This document shows, piece by piece, positions 25,960-34,174 of a DNA stretch of 58,026 bases. The notes under the pieces are model-generated. The model did no database searches. It was not told the origin of the DNA and worked only from the letters and a program-made list of their open reading frames with translations. The stretch's first letter is position 1. Every line of letters starts with the position of its first letter. The DNA is from Prevotella sp. (GTDB taxonomy: Bacteria > Bacteroidota > Bacteroidia > Bacteroidales > Bacteroidaceae). Position numbers and translations under genes: made by a program. The DNA is taken from the NCBI GenBank assembly GCA_017645905.1, contig JAGCNO010000180.1, forward strand, positions 1 to 58,026, read 5' to 3'.

Positions 25960-27514
25960 CAAGACGAAACAGAAACGGCTGCTTCACGACAGAGGCATTT
26001 GCGTGATTATCCCGACGTACAACAATGGCGGGACGGTGGTCAATGTTACCCGGCGAGCCCTTGCGGAGTGTGACGACGTGATAGTGGTAGACGACGGCTC
26101 TACCGACGACACCGCTGATCTTTTGGCCCCCACCAACCTCCCCCCGAGGGGGAGGCTCTCCACTGCAGAAGACCCCTCTTCGGGAGGGGGTAGGGGGAGG
26201 CTTTTTATTGTCCGTCACAACCGCAACCGAGGCAAGGGCCGTGCTCTCTGTACAGGCTTTCAGAAGGCCTTGGAGCTGGGCTTCTCCTACGCTATCACCC
26301 TCGACGCCGACGGTCAGCACTACCCTGAGGACATCCCCAAGTTCTTAGAGGCCAGCCGCCAGCATCCTCATGCCCTTATCATTGGCAGCCGCCGTATGGA
26401 GGGTAAGGAGCAGAGCCGTGGCAGTGCCTTTGCCAATAAGTTCTCCAACTTCTGGTTCTATGTCCAGACGGGTCGCCGCCTGCCCGACACCCAGACGGGC
26501 TATCGCCTTTATCCATTGAAGAATTTACACCCCTCTCCTTCGGGCTGGGGGTGGGGTGCCCGTTATGAGGCCGAGCTCGAGCTCCTGGTCTTCTCCTCCT
26601 GGCACGGTGTGGAGCTTGTTCCCATCGACATCGACGTCTATTACCCTCCTGCCGAAGAGCGCATCAGCCATTTCCGTCCGGGGAAGGACTTTACTCGTAT
26701 CAGCCTTCTGAACACCGTGCTCTGTTTCCTTGCCGTGGTCTACGGGCTGCCTCTGCGCCTGTGGCGGTGGCTGATGAAATATGTTCGTACAATTGGCTCG
26801 CTGCTCTTCTTCATCTTCTTTTCCGTCTTTGTGATTACCCCCGGCGTGTGGCTCTACGTGAAACTGAGTCCTATGACGGAGAAGAAACGAATGAACATCC
26901 ACCGTCTGCTGCAATGGGTCTCCCGTGTCGTGATGATACGCCTTGGCATTCCCGGAGCACCGTTCTCCAGCAAAGTAATCGACGAGAAGGCCTTCGACAC
27001 TCCCAACGTCATCATCTGCAACCACCAGTCGCACCTCGACCTGATGTGCCTCATGCTGCTTACGCCGAAGATAGTGTTCCTCACCAACGACTGGGTATGG
27101 CACAACCCCTTCTATGGTTTCATCATCCGCCAGGCCGAGTACTATCCTGTCAGCGAGGGCATCGACACGCTCATGCCCCGTCTGCGTTCCCTTGTGGAGC
27201 GTGGCTACAGCATCGCCGTCTATCCCGAGGGCACCCGCTCGCCCGACTGCCGCATAGGCCGTTTCCATCAGGGAGCCTTCTACATCGCCCAGCAGCTGGG
27301 TGTCGGTATCCTCCCCGCCTGTCTTTATGGTCCCGGCAAGGTGTTGCCCAAGAAGAGCTATACCCTGCACAAGAGTCCCATATATATAGAGGTAGACAAC
27401 CCCATTACCCGCGACGAGCTGGACGCCATGGGCGACACCATGCAGCAGGCAAAGACCCTGCGTCGTCGCTATCTGCAATGGTATGACGACCTGTGCAACA
27501 GAATGGAAAGGTAA
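25952..27514 (+). CDS. Family 2 glycosyltransferase fused to a lysophospholipid acyltransferase domain
   Basis: 520 residues. Residues about 15-255 are a GT2 domain of the polyprenol-phosphate-sugar type: PTYNNGGTV, VVDDGSTDDT, TLDADGQHYPEDI, then SRRMEG and QTGYRLYP. Membrane segments follow near 255-275 and 280-310. Residues about 345-500 are a PlsC-type acyltransferase with NHQSHLD (His358, Asp363) and YPEGTRS (Glu426). The same two-domain fusion is a known part of aryl polyene loci. Two GC-rich palindromic inserts interrupt the GT2 domain in frame (26126-26202 and 26527-26558), the first right after DDTADLL in a surface loop. Last gene of operon 2. Confidence 0.87.
   Translation: MSDKTKQKRLLHDRGICVIIPTYNNGGTVVNVTRRALAECDDVIVVDDGSTDDTADLLAPTNLPPRGRLSTAEDPSSGGGRGRLFIVRHNRNRGKGRALCTGFQKALELGFSYAITLDADGQHYPEDIPKFLEASRQHPHALIIGSRRMEGKEQSRGSAFANKFSNFWFYVQTGRRLPDTQTGYRLYPLKNLHPSPSGWGWGARYEAELELLVFSSWHGVELVPIDIDVYYPPAEERISHFRPGKDFTRISLLNTVLCFLAVVYGLPLRLWRWLMKYVRTIGSLLFFIFFSVFVITPGVWLYVKLSPMTEKKRMNIHRLLQWVSRVVMIRLGIPGAPFSSKVIDEKAFDTPNVIICNHQSHLDLMCLMLLTPKIVFLTNDWVWHNPFYGFIIRQAEYYPVSEGIDTLMPRLRSLVERGYSIAVYPEGTRSPDCRIGRFHQGAFYIAQQLGVGILPACLYGPGKVLPKKSYTLHKSPIYIEVDNPITRDELDAMGDTMQQAKTLRRRYLQWYDDLCNRMER
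26126..26202. repeat. GC-rich palindromic element in the GT2 domain (two arms)
   Basis: Left arm CCAACCTCCCCCCGAGGGGG and right arm with CTTCGGGAGGGGGTAGGGGG are inverted relative to each other, and each arm also has a small internal hairpin. It is translated as about 25 extra residues (PTNLPPRGR to SSGGGRGR) between the GT2 motifs DDGSTDDT and RHNRNRGKG. Confidence 0.8.
26527..26558. repeat. Single-arm GC-rich palindrome in the GT2 domain
   Basis: CACCCCTCTCC, then TTCG, then GGCTGGGGGTGGGGTG: one arm of the same element family, translated as LHPSPSGWGWGA. Confidence 0.65.
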
Positions 27515-28132
27515 TTATTTCCCCAAAATCACTTTTTTGTGTTTACTTTTTGGGGGAGTTGTCCATACAATATCAACCCTGTCACATCCTAAGATGCCAA
27601 AGAGATTGTCAAAAAGCTTTTTGGCGTTTGCCTTGGCCACTTCAATATTTGCAGGAGACATTGCCCGTCTCTTGAGTTTGATTTCTGCCTCCTTTTGCAT
27701 GGCAATCTTCTCGGCATCGTCAGCATCTCCATAGACATTGTTGACCTTAGTAGCATCGATTCCGTTCGGATTGAGAATCTTTATGGCAGGCAGCTTCAGA
27801 AATGCCGTCTTGCTGCTGTCCACTTCCTCTATCACGAACCATTTCAGGCTGTCGTCCACCTCAATTCCCAGTTCGTAGACCGACGGATAAATCTTGGCCA
27901 CATTACCAAAAGTGTGTTCTTTGATCACCACCTCTTCATCTTCAACGGTCAGGAAAACCCATTTGTTCGTATTCTCAATACTCCGTAAGACCGTTGCCGT
28001 CTTCTCCATTTTGTATTCGTGATGGAACAGGCTTATCAGGGGAACACCCGTAATCCATCTGTAGATCCAAAGACCTACCATCAGGATGACGGCTATCACT
28101 ATTGCTCTCTTTATAAGTCTTATCTTATTCAT
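27515..28132 (-). CDS. DUF4230 family protein, membrane-anchored
   Basis: 205 residues from the ATG at 28132, chosen because a ribosome-binding GGAGAAAGGAAT precedes it and one membrane helix begins at residue 7. After the helix comes the DUF4230-like region (TVLRSIENTNKWVFLTVEDEEVV). The C-terminus contains the helical AKANAKKLFDNLFGILG segment typical of the family. Function unknown. It lies 4 nt downstream of a second DUF4230 gene and forms a two-gene unit divergent from the oxidoreductase at 28904. Confidence 0.7.
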   Translation of the reverse strand: MNKIRLIKRAIVIAVILMVGLWIYRWITGVPLISLFHHEYKMEKTATVLRSIENTNKWVFLTVEDEEVVIKEHTFGNVAKIYPSVYELGIEVDDSLKWFVIEEVDSSKTAFLKLPAIKILNPNGIDATKVNNVYGDADDAEKIAMQKEAEIKLKRRAMSPANIEVAKANAKKLFDNLFGILGCDRVDIVWTTPPKSKHKKVILGK

Positions 28133-28136
28133 AGCC

Positions 28137-28787
28137 CTATTCCTTTCTCCTGAAGATAATATTCCCATCATGTCGTGTCGCTCCAGCGGCGTTTAAGTCA
28201 GAGCGGAACTGAATGGTCACCTTTTCCATCGCCATTCCTGTTACCGACGATACCAAGGGAATCAAGATGGAAGCGGCATTGTCACGAGTGCGGTCGGCCA
28301 TCATCTGCAGCGTACGTTCCGTCATGATAGAATCGCAAGCCTGCTCTGCAAACCTTCTGATTTCCTCGTCACTGAATCGACCGCCCCGATACCATTGTTC
28401 TCTTGAGGCCTTGCCGCGCATCATGTAGTCAGGCCGGACAGAAAGGACTTGAAACGTTGGGTCGGGTAGCACAAAGGTAACCTCGTCCTTGCTAAGGATT
28501 AGATTGTCGTTCGTAACATCAGAGAAGTCAATCTTGCCCACGACACTCACATCGACAGGCAGGATAAGTGTCTTTTCCGGCAGGCTCGCAATACCTCTAC
28601 CTCGTATTCCCAAGGCGCTGACCTTGCTCCTCTCCACGATAATCTTGTGAAAAGAGAACTCGGCCACTTCCAGTTCCGCACAATCCCTGATGCTTTTCAG
28701 ATCAACATTCTCAGCGTTGTCACTACCACATGAGCAGAGAAGCAACAAGCAAAAAAATAGGACAATATGACGATAATGGAGTCGCAT
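28137..28787 (-). CDS. DUF4230 family lipoprotein
   Basis: 216 residues from the ATG at 28787. The signal ends in the lipobox LLCSC. The mature part has ELEVAEFSFHKIIV and long strands, as in DUF4230, and an end segment VSSVTGMAMEKVTIQF. Function unknown; probably a periplasm-facing partner of the membrane-anchored paralog downstream. Confidence 0.72.
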   Translation of the reverse strand: MRLHYRHIVLFFCLLLLCSCGSDNAENVDLKSIRDCAELEVAEFSFHKIIVERSKVSALGIRGRGIASLPEKTLILPVDVSVVGKIDFSDVTNDNLILSKDEVTFVLPDPTFQVLSVRPDYMMRGKASREQWYRGGRFSDEEIRRFAEQACDSIMTERTLQMMADRTRDNAASILIPLVSSVTGMAMEKVTIQFRSDLNAAGATRHDGNIIFRRKE

Positions 28788-28816
28788 CACTATTGGAGTG
28801 TTTAGAAATCTGTCTG

Positions 28817-28848
28817 CAAAATTAAGGAGTTTTTCCGAAAGTACCAAA
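28817..28848 (-). promoter_or_regulatory. Promoter of the DUF4230 pair
   Basis: On the minus strand TAATTTTG (28817-28824) with TTTG (28845-28848) 20 nt upstream. It nearly abuts the divergent promoter of the oxidoreductase. Confidence 0.65.
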
Positions 28849-28863
28849 TAAAACAACCGTTTA

Positions 28864-28895
28864 TTTGGCTGTGTCGGGAATATTCATTATCTTTG
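28864..28895 (+). promoter_or_regulatory. Promoter of the second CrtI-like gene, giving a leaderless transcript
   Basis: TATCTTTG (28888-28895) with TTTG (28864-28867) exactly 20 nt upstream. The start codon is at 28904, 8 nt after the box, so the transcript would begin at or within a few nt of the ATG. Confidence 0.7.
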
Positions 28896-28903
28896 CCGCC
28901 ATT

Positions 28904-30517
28904 ATGAGAGTTTGCATCATAGGCAGTGGCCTCGGTGGCCTCACGTGTGGCGTCATCCTGGCGAAGAACGGCTTTGAGGTGACGGTGCTGGAGCAGGGCG
29001 CACAGGTAGGCGGCTGTCTGCAATGCTTCACCCGTCGCGGTGTCCGCTTCGAGACGGGCATGCACTTCATCGGCAGTGCCGCCGAGGGTCAGACCATGCA
29101 CCGCATCATGAGCTACTTAGAGCTGACCGGCGACGTACGCCTCTCGCAGCTCGACATCACGGGCTACGAGGTCATCGGCCTCTGTGGGCAGCAGTTCCGC
29201 TTTGCCAATGGCCGAGAGGCGTTCATCGACCAGATGGCCAGCTATTTCCCCAGTCAGCGCGACAACCTCGAACGTTACTTCGATGTCATGGAGGGCGTGG
29301 CCAGTGCCTCGTCACTCCTTAGTCCCCCAACTTCCCAACTCCCCAATTCCCCAACTCCCCAAACCACCAATCCCCCAAACCCCCAAACCACCAATCCCTC
29401 AAACCACCAGCTCCTCGAAGCTGAGTACCAGCTGCGCAGCATCAACAGCGTCATCGACACCCTCATCACCGACCCTCTTCTGGCCAAGGTGCTTGTGGGC
29501 AACCTGCCGCTCTACGCCGCCGTGCGCGACAAGACCCCCTTCGCCACCCATGCCTTCGTGATGGACTTCTACAACCAGGGCGCTTTCCGCATCGTCGGCG
29601 GCAGCGACATGATAGCCCGTTCGCTCGTCCGTACCATAGAGCGCTATGGCGGCAGGGTGCTCACCCGTCAGCGCGCCGTGAAGATAGTCTGTGACGACAC
29701 CCATGCCACGGGCGTGGAGACTGCCACGGGCAGCTACTTTGCCGCCGACTACGTCATCAGCGATGCTCACCCCATGCGCACCCTCGAGCTGACCGACTCC
29801 CGCCTCATCCGTCCTGCCTTCCGCCGTCGTGTCAACGCCATGGAGCAGACCGTTGGCGTGTTTGCCGTCTACCTCCATTTCCGCGAGGGCAGCGTGCCCT
29901 ACATGAACCACAACTACTACGGCTACAACACCGACACCCCTTGGGGTTGCGAGCACTACAACGAGCAGACGTGGCCCAAGGGATTCCTCTACATGCACTT
30001 CTGTGACGATAATCGAGGTGAGGACGGAGAGGTGAGGGGTGAGAGGTTACTTAACCCCCAAAACTATCCTCTCACCTCTCACTTCTCACCCCTCACCCCA
30101 AGATTTGCCCGCACCGGTGTCCTCCTCACTTACATGCAGTGGGACGATGTGGAGCGGTGGGCAGGCACCACCGTTGGCCACCGTGGTCAGGACTATGAGG
30201 ACTTCAAGCAGCGCAAGGCCCAGAAGCTACTGGAATCTTTGGAGAAACATTTTCCCGGAATCACCTCTAAGATAGAGCATTACTACACCTCCACGCCGCT
30301 CACCTACCGCGACTATACAGGCACGGAGCGTGGCGGCATGTACGGCATTGCCAAGGACATTGCCCTTGGTCCCGCCGGCCGCGTGCCCCACCGCACGAAG
30401 ATTCCCAACCTGCTGCAGACTGGCCAGAACATCAACTCCCACGGCATGCAGGGTGTCCTCGTCGGCACCATGGTCACGTGTAGCGAACTGGTTCCCAACG
30501 GCTTAGAAGGGCTGTAA
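28904..30517 (+). CDS. CrtI-like FAD/NAD(P)-dependent oxidoreductase, paralog 2
   Basis: 537 residues from the ATG at 28904, where the flavin motif GSGLGG begins six residues later (MRVCIIGSGLGG). It has the same family signature as the protein at 9581 (VLEQGAQVGGCLQCF, and NLLQTGQNINSHGMQG at the end). Two low-complexity inserts are encoded by repeats: a Pro/Thr/Asn-rich stretch near 140-165 (DNA 29322-29405) and a stretch near 370-400 (DNA 30015-30099). Probable role: desaturating, reducing or isomerizing the same lipid or polyene. It has its own promoter. Confidence 0.85.
   Translation: MRVCIIGSGLGGLTCGVILAKNGFEVTVLEQGAQVGGCLQCFTRRGVRFETGMHFIGSAAEGQTMHRIMSYLELTGDVRLSQLDITGYEVIGLCGQQFRFANGREAFIDQMASYFPSQRDNLERYFDVMEGVASASSLLSPPTSQLPNSPTPQTTNPPNPQTTNPSNHQLLEAEYQLRSINSVIDTLITDPLLAKVLVGNLPLYAAVRDKTPFATHAFVMDFYNQGAFRIVGGSDMIARSLVRTIERYGGRVLTRQRAVKIVCDDTHATGVETATGSYFAADYVISDAHPMRTLELTDSRLIRPAFRRRVNAMEQTVGVFAVYLHFREGSVPYMNHNYYGYNTDTPWGCEHYNEQTWPKGFLYMHFCDDNRGEDGEVRGERLLNPQNYPLTSHFSPLTPRFARTGVLLTYMQWDDVERWAGTTVGHRGQDYEDFKQRKAQKLLESLEKHFPGITSKIEHYYTSTPLTYRDYTGTERGGMYGIAKDIALGPAGRVPHRTKIPNLLQTGQNINSHGMQGVLVGTMVTCSELVPNGLEGL
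29322..29405. repeat. CCCCAA/ACCACCAA repeat inside oxidoreductase paralog 2
   Basis: About ten degenerate 7-8 nt units (cccccaa, cttcccaa, ctccccaa, accaccaa). It is translated as SPTPQTTNPPNPQTTNPS. The same DNA words in the opposite sense are found in the regulator gene at 43023-43072, translated as PPTPQTTN. Confidence 0.85.
30015..30099. repeat. Inverted pair of GGTGAGG heptamer arrays inside oxidoreductase paralog 2
   Basis: Left array 30015-30046 (gaggtgag/gaggtgag/gggtgaga) and right array 30068-30099 (its approximate reverse complement) flank about 21 nt. The pair can fold into a long hairpin within the coding region. Confidence 0.8.
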
Positions 30518-30543
30518 GGGATGTGCCACTCCAAGCACTAAAA

Positions 30544-30648
30544 GAATAAGCCGTTCTTTCTGTTTGAAAGAACGGCTTTTTCTGTTTGGAAGAACGGCTT
30601 TTTCTGTTTGAAAGAACGGCTTATTCTCTTAGAGAGAACGGCTCAAAG
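30544..30648. repeat. 22-nt-pitch array of a 17-nt palindrome, array 4 (5 units)
   Basis: Units at 30544-30560 (inverted), 30566-30582, 30588-30604, 30610-30626 and 30632-30648 (degenerate). Spacers are TGTTT three times and TCTTA. It lies between convergent genes and is followed at once by a second repeat type (30646-30725) also found next to array 5. Confidence 0.9.
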
Positions 30649-30725
30649 TTGCGATTAAGCGAGAGGAAAGGAAGGCGGTGCTTTCTTCCTTTCCCGAGCG
30701 TGAGCAACTTGCGTGAAGCGAAAGT
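30646..30725. repeat. Second intergenic repeat (AAGTTGCGATTAAGCGAGAGG type)
   Basis: 30646-30670 matches 44468-44492 at 23 of 25 positions. A CCTTTCCC(G/A)AGCGTGAG block and a GAGCAACTTG block follow in both places. Each copy adjoins a 22-nt-pitch array and lies between converging genes. Confidence 0.75.
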
Positions 30726-30730
30726 CTGAG

Positions 30731-33064
30731 TCAGTTAAGCGTGAACTTCATATGGCTTAGGATTTGTGCTGAAGAGGTTCCTACCAAGGCTTCAAACTCT
30801 CCGGGCTCTGCACGCCATTCACCTTTCTGCTCATCGTAGAAGGAAAGGGCCGACTGGTCGATGGTGAAGGTTACCTGCTTTGTCTCTCCTGGATAGAGGA
30901 ACAGCTTTTGAAAAGCCTTCAGTTCCTTGACAGGCCGCTCTACCGACGCTTTCTTGTCAGAGATGTAGAGCTGCACCGTTTCTGCTCCTGCCCTGTTGCC
31001 AGTGTTGGTGACTTGACATTGAAGACTGAAGATTGAAGATTGAAGATTATTGCTGTGCGTAGTGGGATTTTCATTTTTCAGTTTTACATCTTCTATCTTA
31101 AAGGTGGTGTAGCTCAGGCCGTGGCCGAAGGGGAAGAGAACGGGGGAAACGGCGGAGACTGAGGACACGGAACCATTGGCACGTATTTTTTCCTTCTTCA
31201 CTTTTGCGGGCAGGTCTGCCCAACGGTAACCTACGAAGATGTCCTCCTTGTACTCCTCGTCTATCACATCGTGGGCAGGACGCCATGTGCCAGGGTAGGC
31301 GTTCAGGGCGTGGGCACCACACTGGTCGAGCGTAGCGAACCAGGTAAACGGCAGCTTGCCGGAGGGGTTGACATCGCCAAAGAGGACAGAGGCGATGGCT
31401 GTACCCGTCTCGGAGCCGAGGAACCAGGCCTGGAGGATGGCGGGCACTTTTTGGGCCCAGGGCATGGCGACGGCATTGCCGCTGATGTTGACATAGACCA
31501 GTCGTGGGTTTACGGCCACAAGGGCCTCGATGAGCTCGTCCTGAGCGTAGGGCAGCTCGTACTGCTTGCGGTCGTGACCCTCACAGTCCTGATAGTCGCT
31601 CTTGTTCAGTCCTCCGAAGAAGATGACGACATCGGCCTGCTTGGCCTTCTCCACGGCCTCGGCAGTAAGCTCGGCCTGTGAGCGGGTCTCGCGGAGGCTG
31701 CGGCCTACGGTGACGCCGTCGAAGCTCTGGATGGTGTCGCCGACGTAGCCACGGGCGTAATCTAATTTACAATTTACGGATTTACAATTTACAATTTGTT
31801 GCAACCCGTCGAGGGGAAGGATTTCGTGCTGGACCTTGAGGGAAGAGGAACCTCCGCCGACGGTCATCATCTTGATGGCATTCTCGCCCACGACGAGGAT
31901 GCGCTGTGACTTTGTTTTGTCTAACGGCAAGAGGCTTTCATTTTTTAATTCTTTCATTTTTTCATTCTTCAGCAGCACGATTCCCTCCTGGGCAATCTTT
32001 CGGGCAGCATCGTAGTGGGCATCGGAACAGAGGAAACCGTAGGGTTTCTTTTGGCTCATTGTTGTGCGGAAGAACAGACGCAGCACGCGGCGCACCTTTT
32101 CGTCAAGTCCCTTGGTGGTGTATTTGCCTTCTTTGATGAGTTGCTTGTAGGCCTCGGCCATGTGATAGCTGTCGTAAGCATTCGTACGCCCCATCGTCAG
32201 GCCGTCGGTCCATGTGCCAAACTCGAGGTCGAGACCGTTGGTGATGGCTTCCTCGGTGTTGTGGCATCCGCCCCAGTCGCTGATAACTACGCCGTCGAAA
32301 TCCCAGTCGTGCTTGAGGATCTTGTTCAGGAGGATGTCGTTATGGCAGTTGTGCTGGTTCTTGTAGAGGTTGTAGGCACCCATGATGGCCCAGGCACCAC
32401 CCTCCTGAACGGCAGCACGGAAGGCTGGCAGGTAGATTTCATGGAGGGCACGGTCGGAGACGATGACATTCACCTGGTGGCGGTACTCCTCGTCGTTGTT
32501 CAGGGCATAGTGCTTCACACAGGCTGCCACGCCCTTCGACTGAAGTCCTTGCACATAGGGCACCACCATTCGGGAAGCCAGATAGGGGTCTTCGCCCATG
32601 TACTCGAAGTTTCGGCCTCCGAAAGGTGTGCGGTTGATGTTCACGCCAGGGCCAAGGATGACACTCTTCTTGCGGTAGAGCGCCTCTTCGCCTAATGAAG
32701 TGCCGTAGAGGCGTGCCATCTCAGGATTCCATGTGGCGGCCAGGCAGGTGAGGGCAGGGAAGGCCACACACGAGTCGTTGCTCTGTCCGGCCTGTACCCA
32801 CTCGTCCCAGAGCACGTCAGGGCGCACGCCGTGAGGGCCGTCGTCTGTCCAGAGGTCGGGGAAGCCGAGACGCTTCACACCAGGACTGGAGAATTTTGAC
32901 TGTGCGTGTATCACAGCAATCTTCTCGTCGAGCGTCATACGGGAGAGGGCATCGTCGATGCGCTGCTCCACAGGCTTTGTCTCGTCAAGATATACGGGTA
33001 CTATCTGGGCTTGTAGCGGACTCAGGTAGAGCAAGCCCGCTACTAATATAATATTATGTTTCAT
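30731..33064 (-). CDS. Family 3 glycoside hydrolase (beta-glucosidase)
   Basis: 777 residues with a signal peptide (cut at LQAQ). Catalytic nucleophile Asp in VVISDWGG, substrate-site motifs KHYALNNDE and RNFEYMGEDPYLA, a C-terminal alpha/beta domain and a fibronectin-III-like end. Last gene of the beta-glucan locus; it would release glucose from oligosaccharides in the periplasm. Three repeat-derived inserts can be seen, encoding KNEKMKELKNES (31935-31980), QQIVNCKSVNCKL (31760-31800) and NNLQSSIFSLQC (31020-31050). The last two are heptanucleotide arrays (aatttac, tgaagat). Confidence 0.93.
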   Translation of the reverse strand: MKHNIILVAGLLYLSPLQAQIVPVYLDETKPVEQRIDDALSRMTLDEKIAVIHAQSKFSSPGVKRLGFPDLWTDDGPHGVRPDVLWDEWVQAGQSNDSCVAFPALTCLAATWNPEMARLYGTSLGEEALYRKKSVILGPGVNINRTPFGGRNFEYMGEDPYLASRMVVPYVQGLQSKGVAACVKHYALNNDEEYRHQVNVIVSDRALHEIYLPAFRAAVQEGGAWAIMGAYNLYKNQHNCHNDILLNKILKHDWDFDGVVISDWGGCHNTEEAITNGLDLEFGTWTDGLTMGRTNAYDSYHMAEAYKQLIKEGKYTTKGLDEKVRRVLRLFFRTTMSQKKPYGFLCSDAHYDAARKIAQEGIVLLKNEKMKELKNESLLPLDKTKSQRILVVGENAIKMMTVGGGSSSLKVQHEILPLDGLQQIVNCKSVNCKLDYARGYVGDTIQSFDGVTVGRSLRETRSQAELTAEAVEKAKQADVVIFFGGLNKSDYQDCEGHDRKQYELPYAQDELIEALVAVNPRLVYVNISGNAVAMPWAQKVPAILQAWFLGSETGTAIASVLFGDVNPSGKLPFTWFATLDQCGAHALNAYPGTWRPAHDVIDEEYKEDIFVGYRWADLPAKVKKEKIRANGSVSSVSAVSPVLFPFGHGLSYTTFKIEDVKLKNENPTTHSNNLQSSIFSLQCQVTNTGNRAGAETVQLYISDKKASVERPVKELKAFQKLFLYPGETKQVTFTIDQSALSFYDEQKGEWRAEPGEFEALVGTSSAQILSHMKFTLN

Positions 33065-33067
33065 GAT

Positions 33068-34174
33068 TTACTTCTTTTGGAAAACGCGAATGTAGTCTAC
33101 TTCCATCGTAACAGGGAGGACACTCTCGTCAACGCCCTGGGCACCACCCCAGTCACCGCCCCAGGCGAGGTTAAAGATGACGTAGAAGGGGTCGTCGTAG
33201 GGCCAGTCGTCCCGACCCTTGCCCTTGTTGTCGTAAGAGAGCTGTACCTTGCCGTCGACGTAGGTGGTGATGTTCTTTGCCGTCCAGAGGATGGCGTAGG
33301 TGTGGAACTCACCTTCGGCACCCTCACACTTCATCTCATGGGTCACCTGGGTGTTGTTTGTGTGAACATGTGCGTTGGCGTGCAGGCTTGAAGATACAAA
33401 GTCGGGATGGTAGCCCACCTCCTCCATGATGTCAATCTCGCCATCGGCAGGCCACGAACGGAAGTTCACAGGCATCATCCAGAAGGCAGGCCAGGTGCCC
33501 TTGCCCTTCGGCAGCTTGATGCTGGCCTCGATGTAGCCGTACGTCCAGCCCTCCTTGACCTTTGCATAGACACGGCCGGAATAGACCTTGCCGTTCTCCT
33601 TCAGGGCAGTGATGCGCAGCTTGCCGCCACGAATCTCCGTGACGAGGTTGCCATCGGGCGTCTTGTGGTTCACGTAGTTCTGTAGCTCGTGGTTCACCCA
33701 GCCGGAGTTCTTCACCTCGTGGGTCCAGTCGTCAGGGTTCAGCTCCGAACCCTTGTCGAACTCGTCCTGCCAGACGAGGGAATAGCCCTCAGGAGCGTTG
33801 TAGAGCGACTGTGCGGCAGCGTTCTGGGAAACGGTAATGGTCTTGCGGGCAGCCCCTGACATGAGGGTGATGTTGCCTGTGCGGGGTTCCGTGACGGGAT
33901 TCTCCTTGACAGTGACTGTCACTGTGCCTGTCTGTGATGTCGTGTTGTTTGCATCAACGCCGATGAAATCAGCATCGGAGTATGCTCCCCATTCCTTGCC
34001 TGTGGTGGTGACGTTAACCGTGTAGCTGCCGCCCTGAGCAGGAACGTTGATGTTCTCCTGCGAAACTGTGATGGTCACTGTTGTAGGCTGCGGGTCGTCG
34101 TTGTCGCTCCCACTGCAGCCCCAGAGGGCCGCAGCGAGAGAGAGCAGAAATGTATTTAACATGAATCGTTTCAT
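33068..34174 (-). CDS. Family 16 endo-beta-glucanase lipoprotein with an N-terminal BACON domain
   Basis: 368 residues. The lipoprotein signal ends in LWGC. Residues about 35-120 are a BACON domain (QGGSYTVNVTTTGKEW, ending in ITVSQ). Residues about 125-368 are the GH16 catalytic domain with the ExDxxE motif in DGEIDIMEEVG. GH16 enzymes of this type cut beta-1,3 or mixed beta-1,3-1,4 glucans (laminarin, lichenan, cereal beta-glucan). It lies 3 nt upstream of the GH3 gene and next to the SusCD pair. Confidence 0.93.
   Translation of the reverse strand: MKRFMLNTFLLSLAAALWGCSGSDNDDPQPTTVTITVSQENINVPAQGGSYTVNVTTTGKEWGAYSDADFIGVDANNTTSQTGTVTVTVKENPVTEPRTGNITLMSGAARKTITVSQNAAAQSLYNAPEGYSLVWQDEFDKGSELNPDDWTHEVKNSGWVNHELQNYVNHKTPDGNLVTEIRGGKLRITALKENGKVYSGRVYAKVKEGWTYGYIEASIKLPKGKGTWPAFWMMPVNFRSWPADGEIDIMEEVGYHPDFVSSSLHANAHVHTNNTQVTHEMKCEGAEGEFHTYAILWTAKNITTYVDGKVQLSYDNKGKGRDDWPYDDPFYVIFNLAWGGDWGGAQGVDESVLPVTMEVDYIRVFQKK

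Noticed and set aside
9581-30517. Carotenoid biosynthesis locus
   Set aside because: The two CrtI-like proteins suggest it, but there is no phytoene synthase, cyclase or prenyltransferase; acyl carrier and ketosynthase genes point to an acyl or polyene chain.
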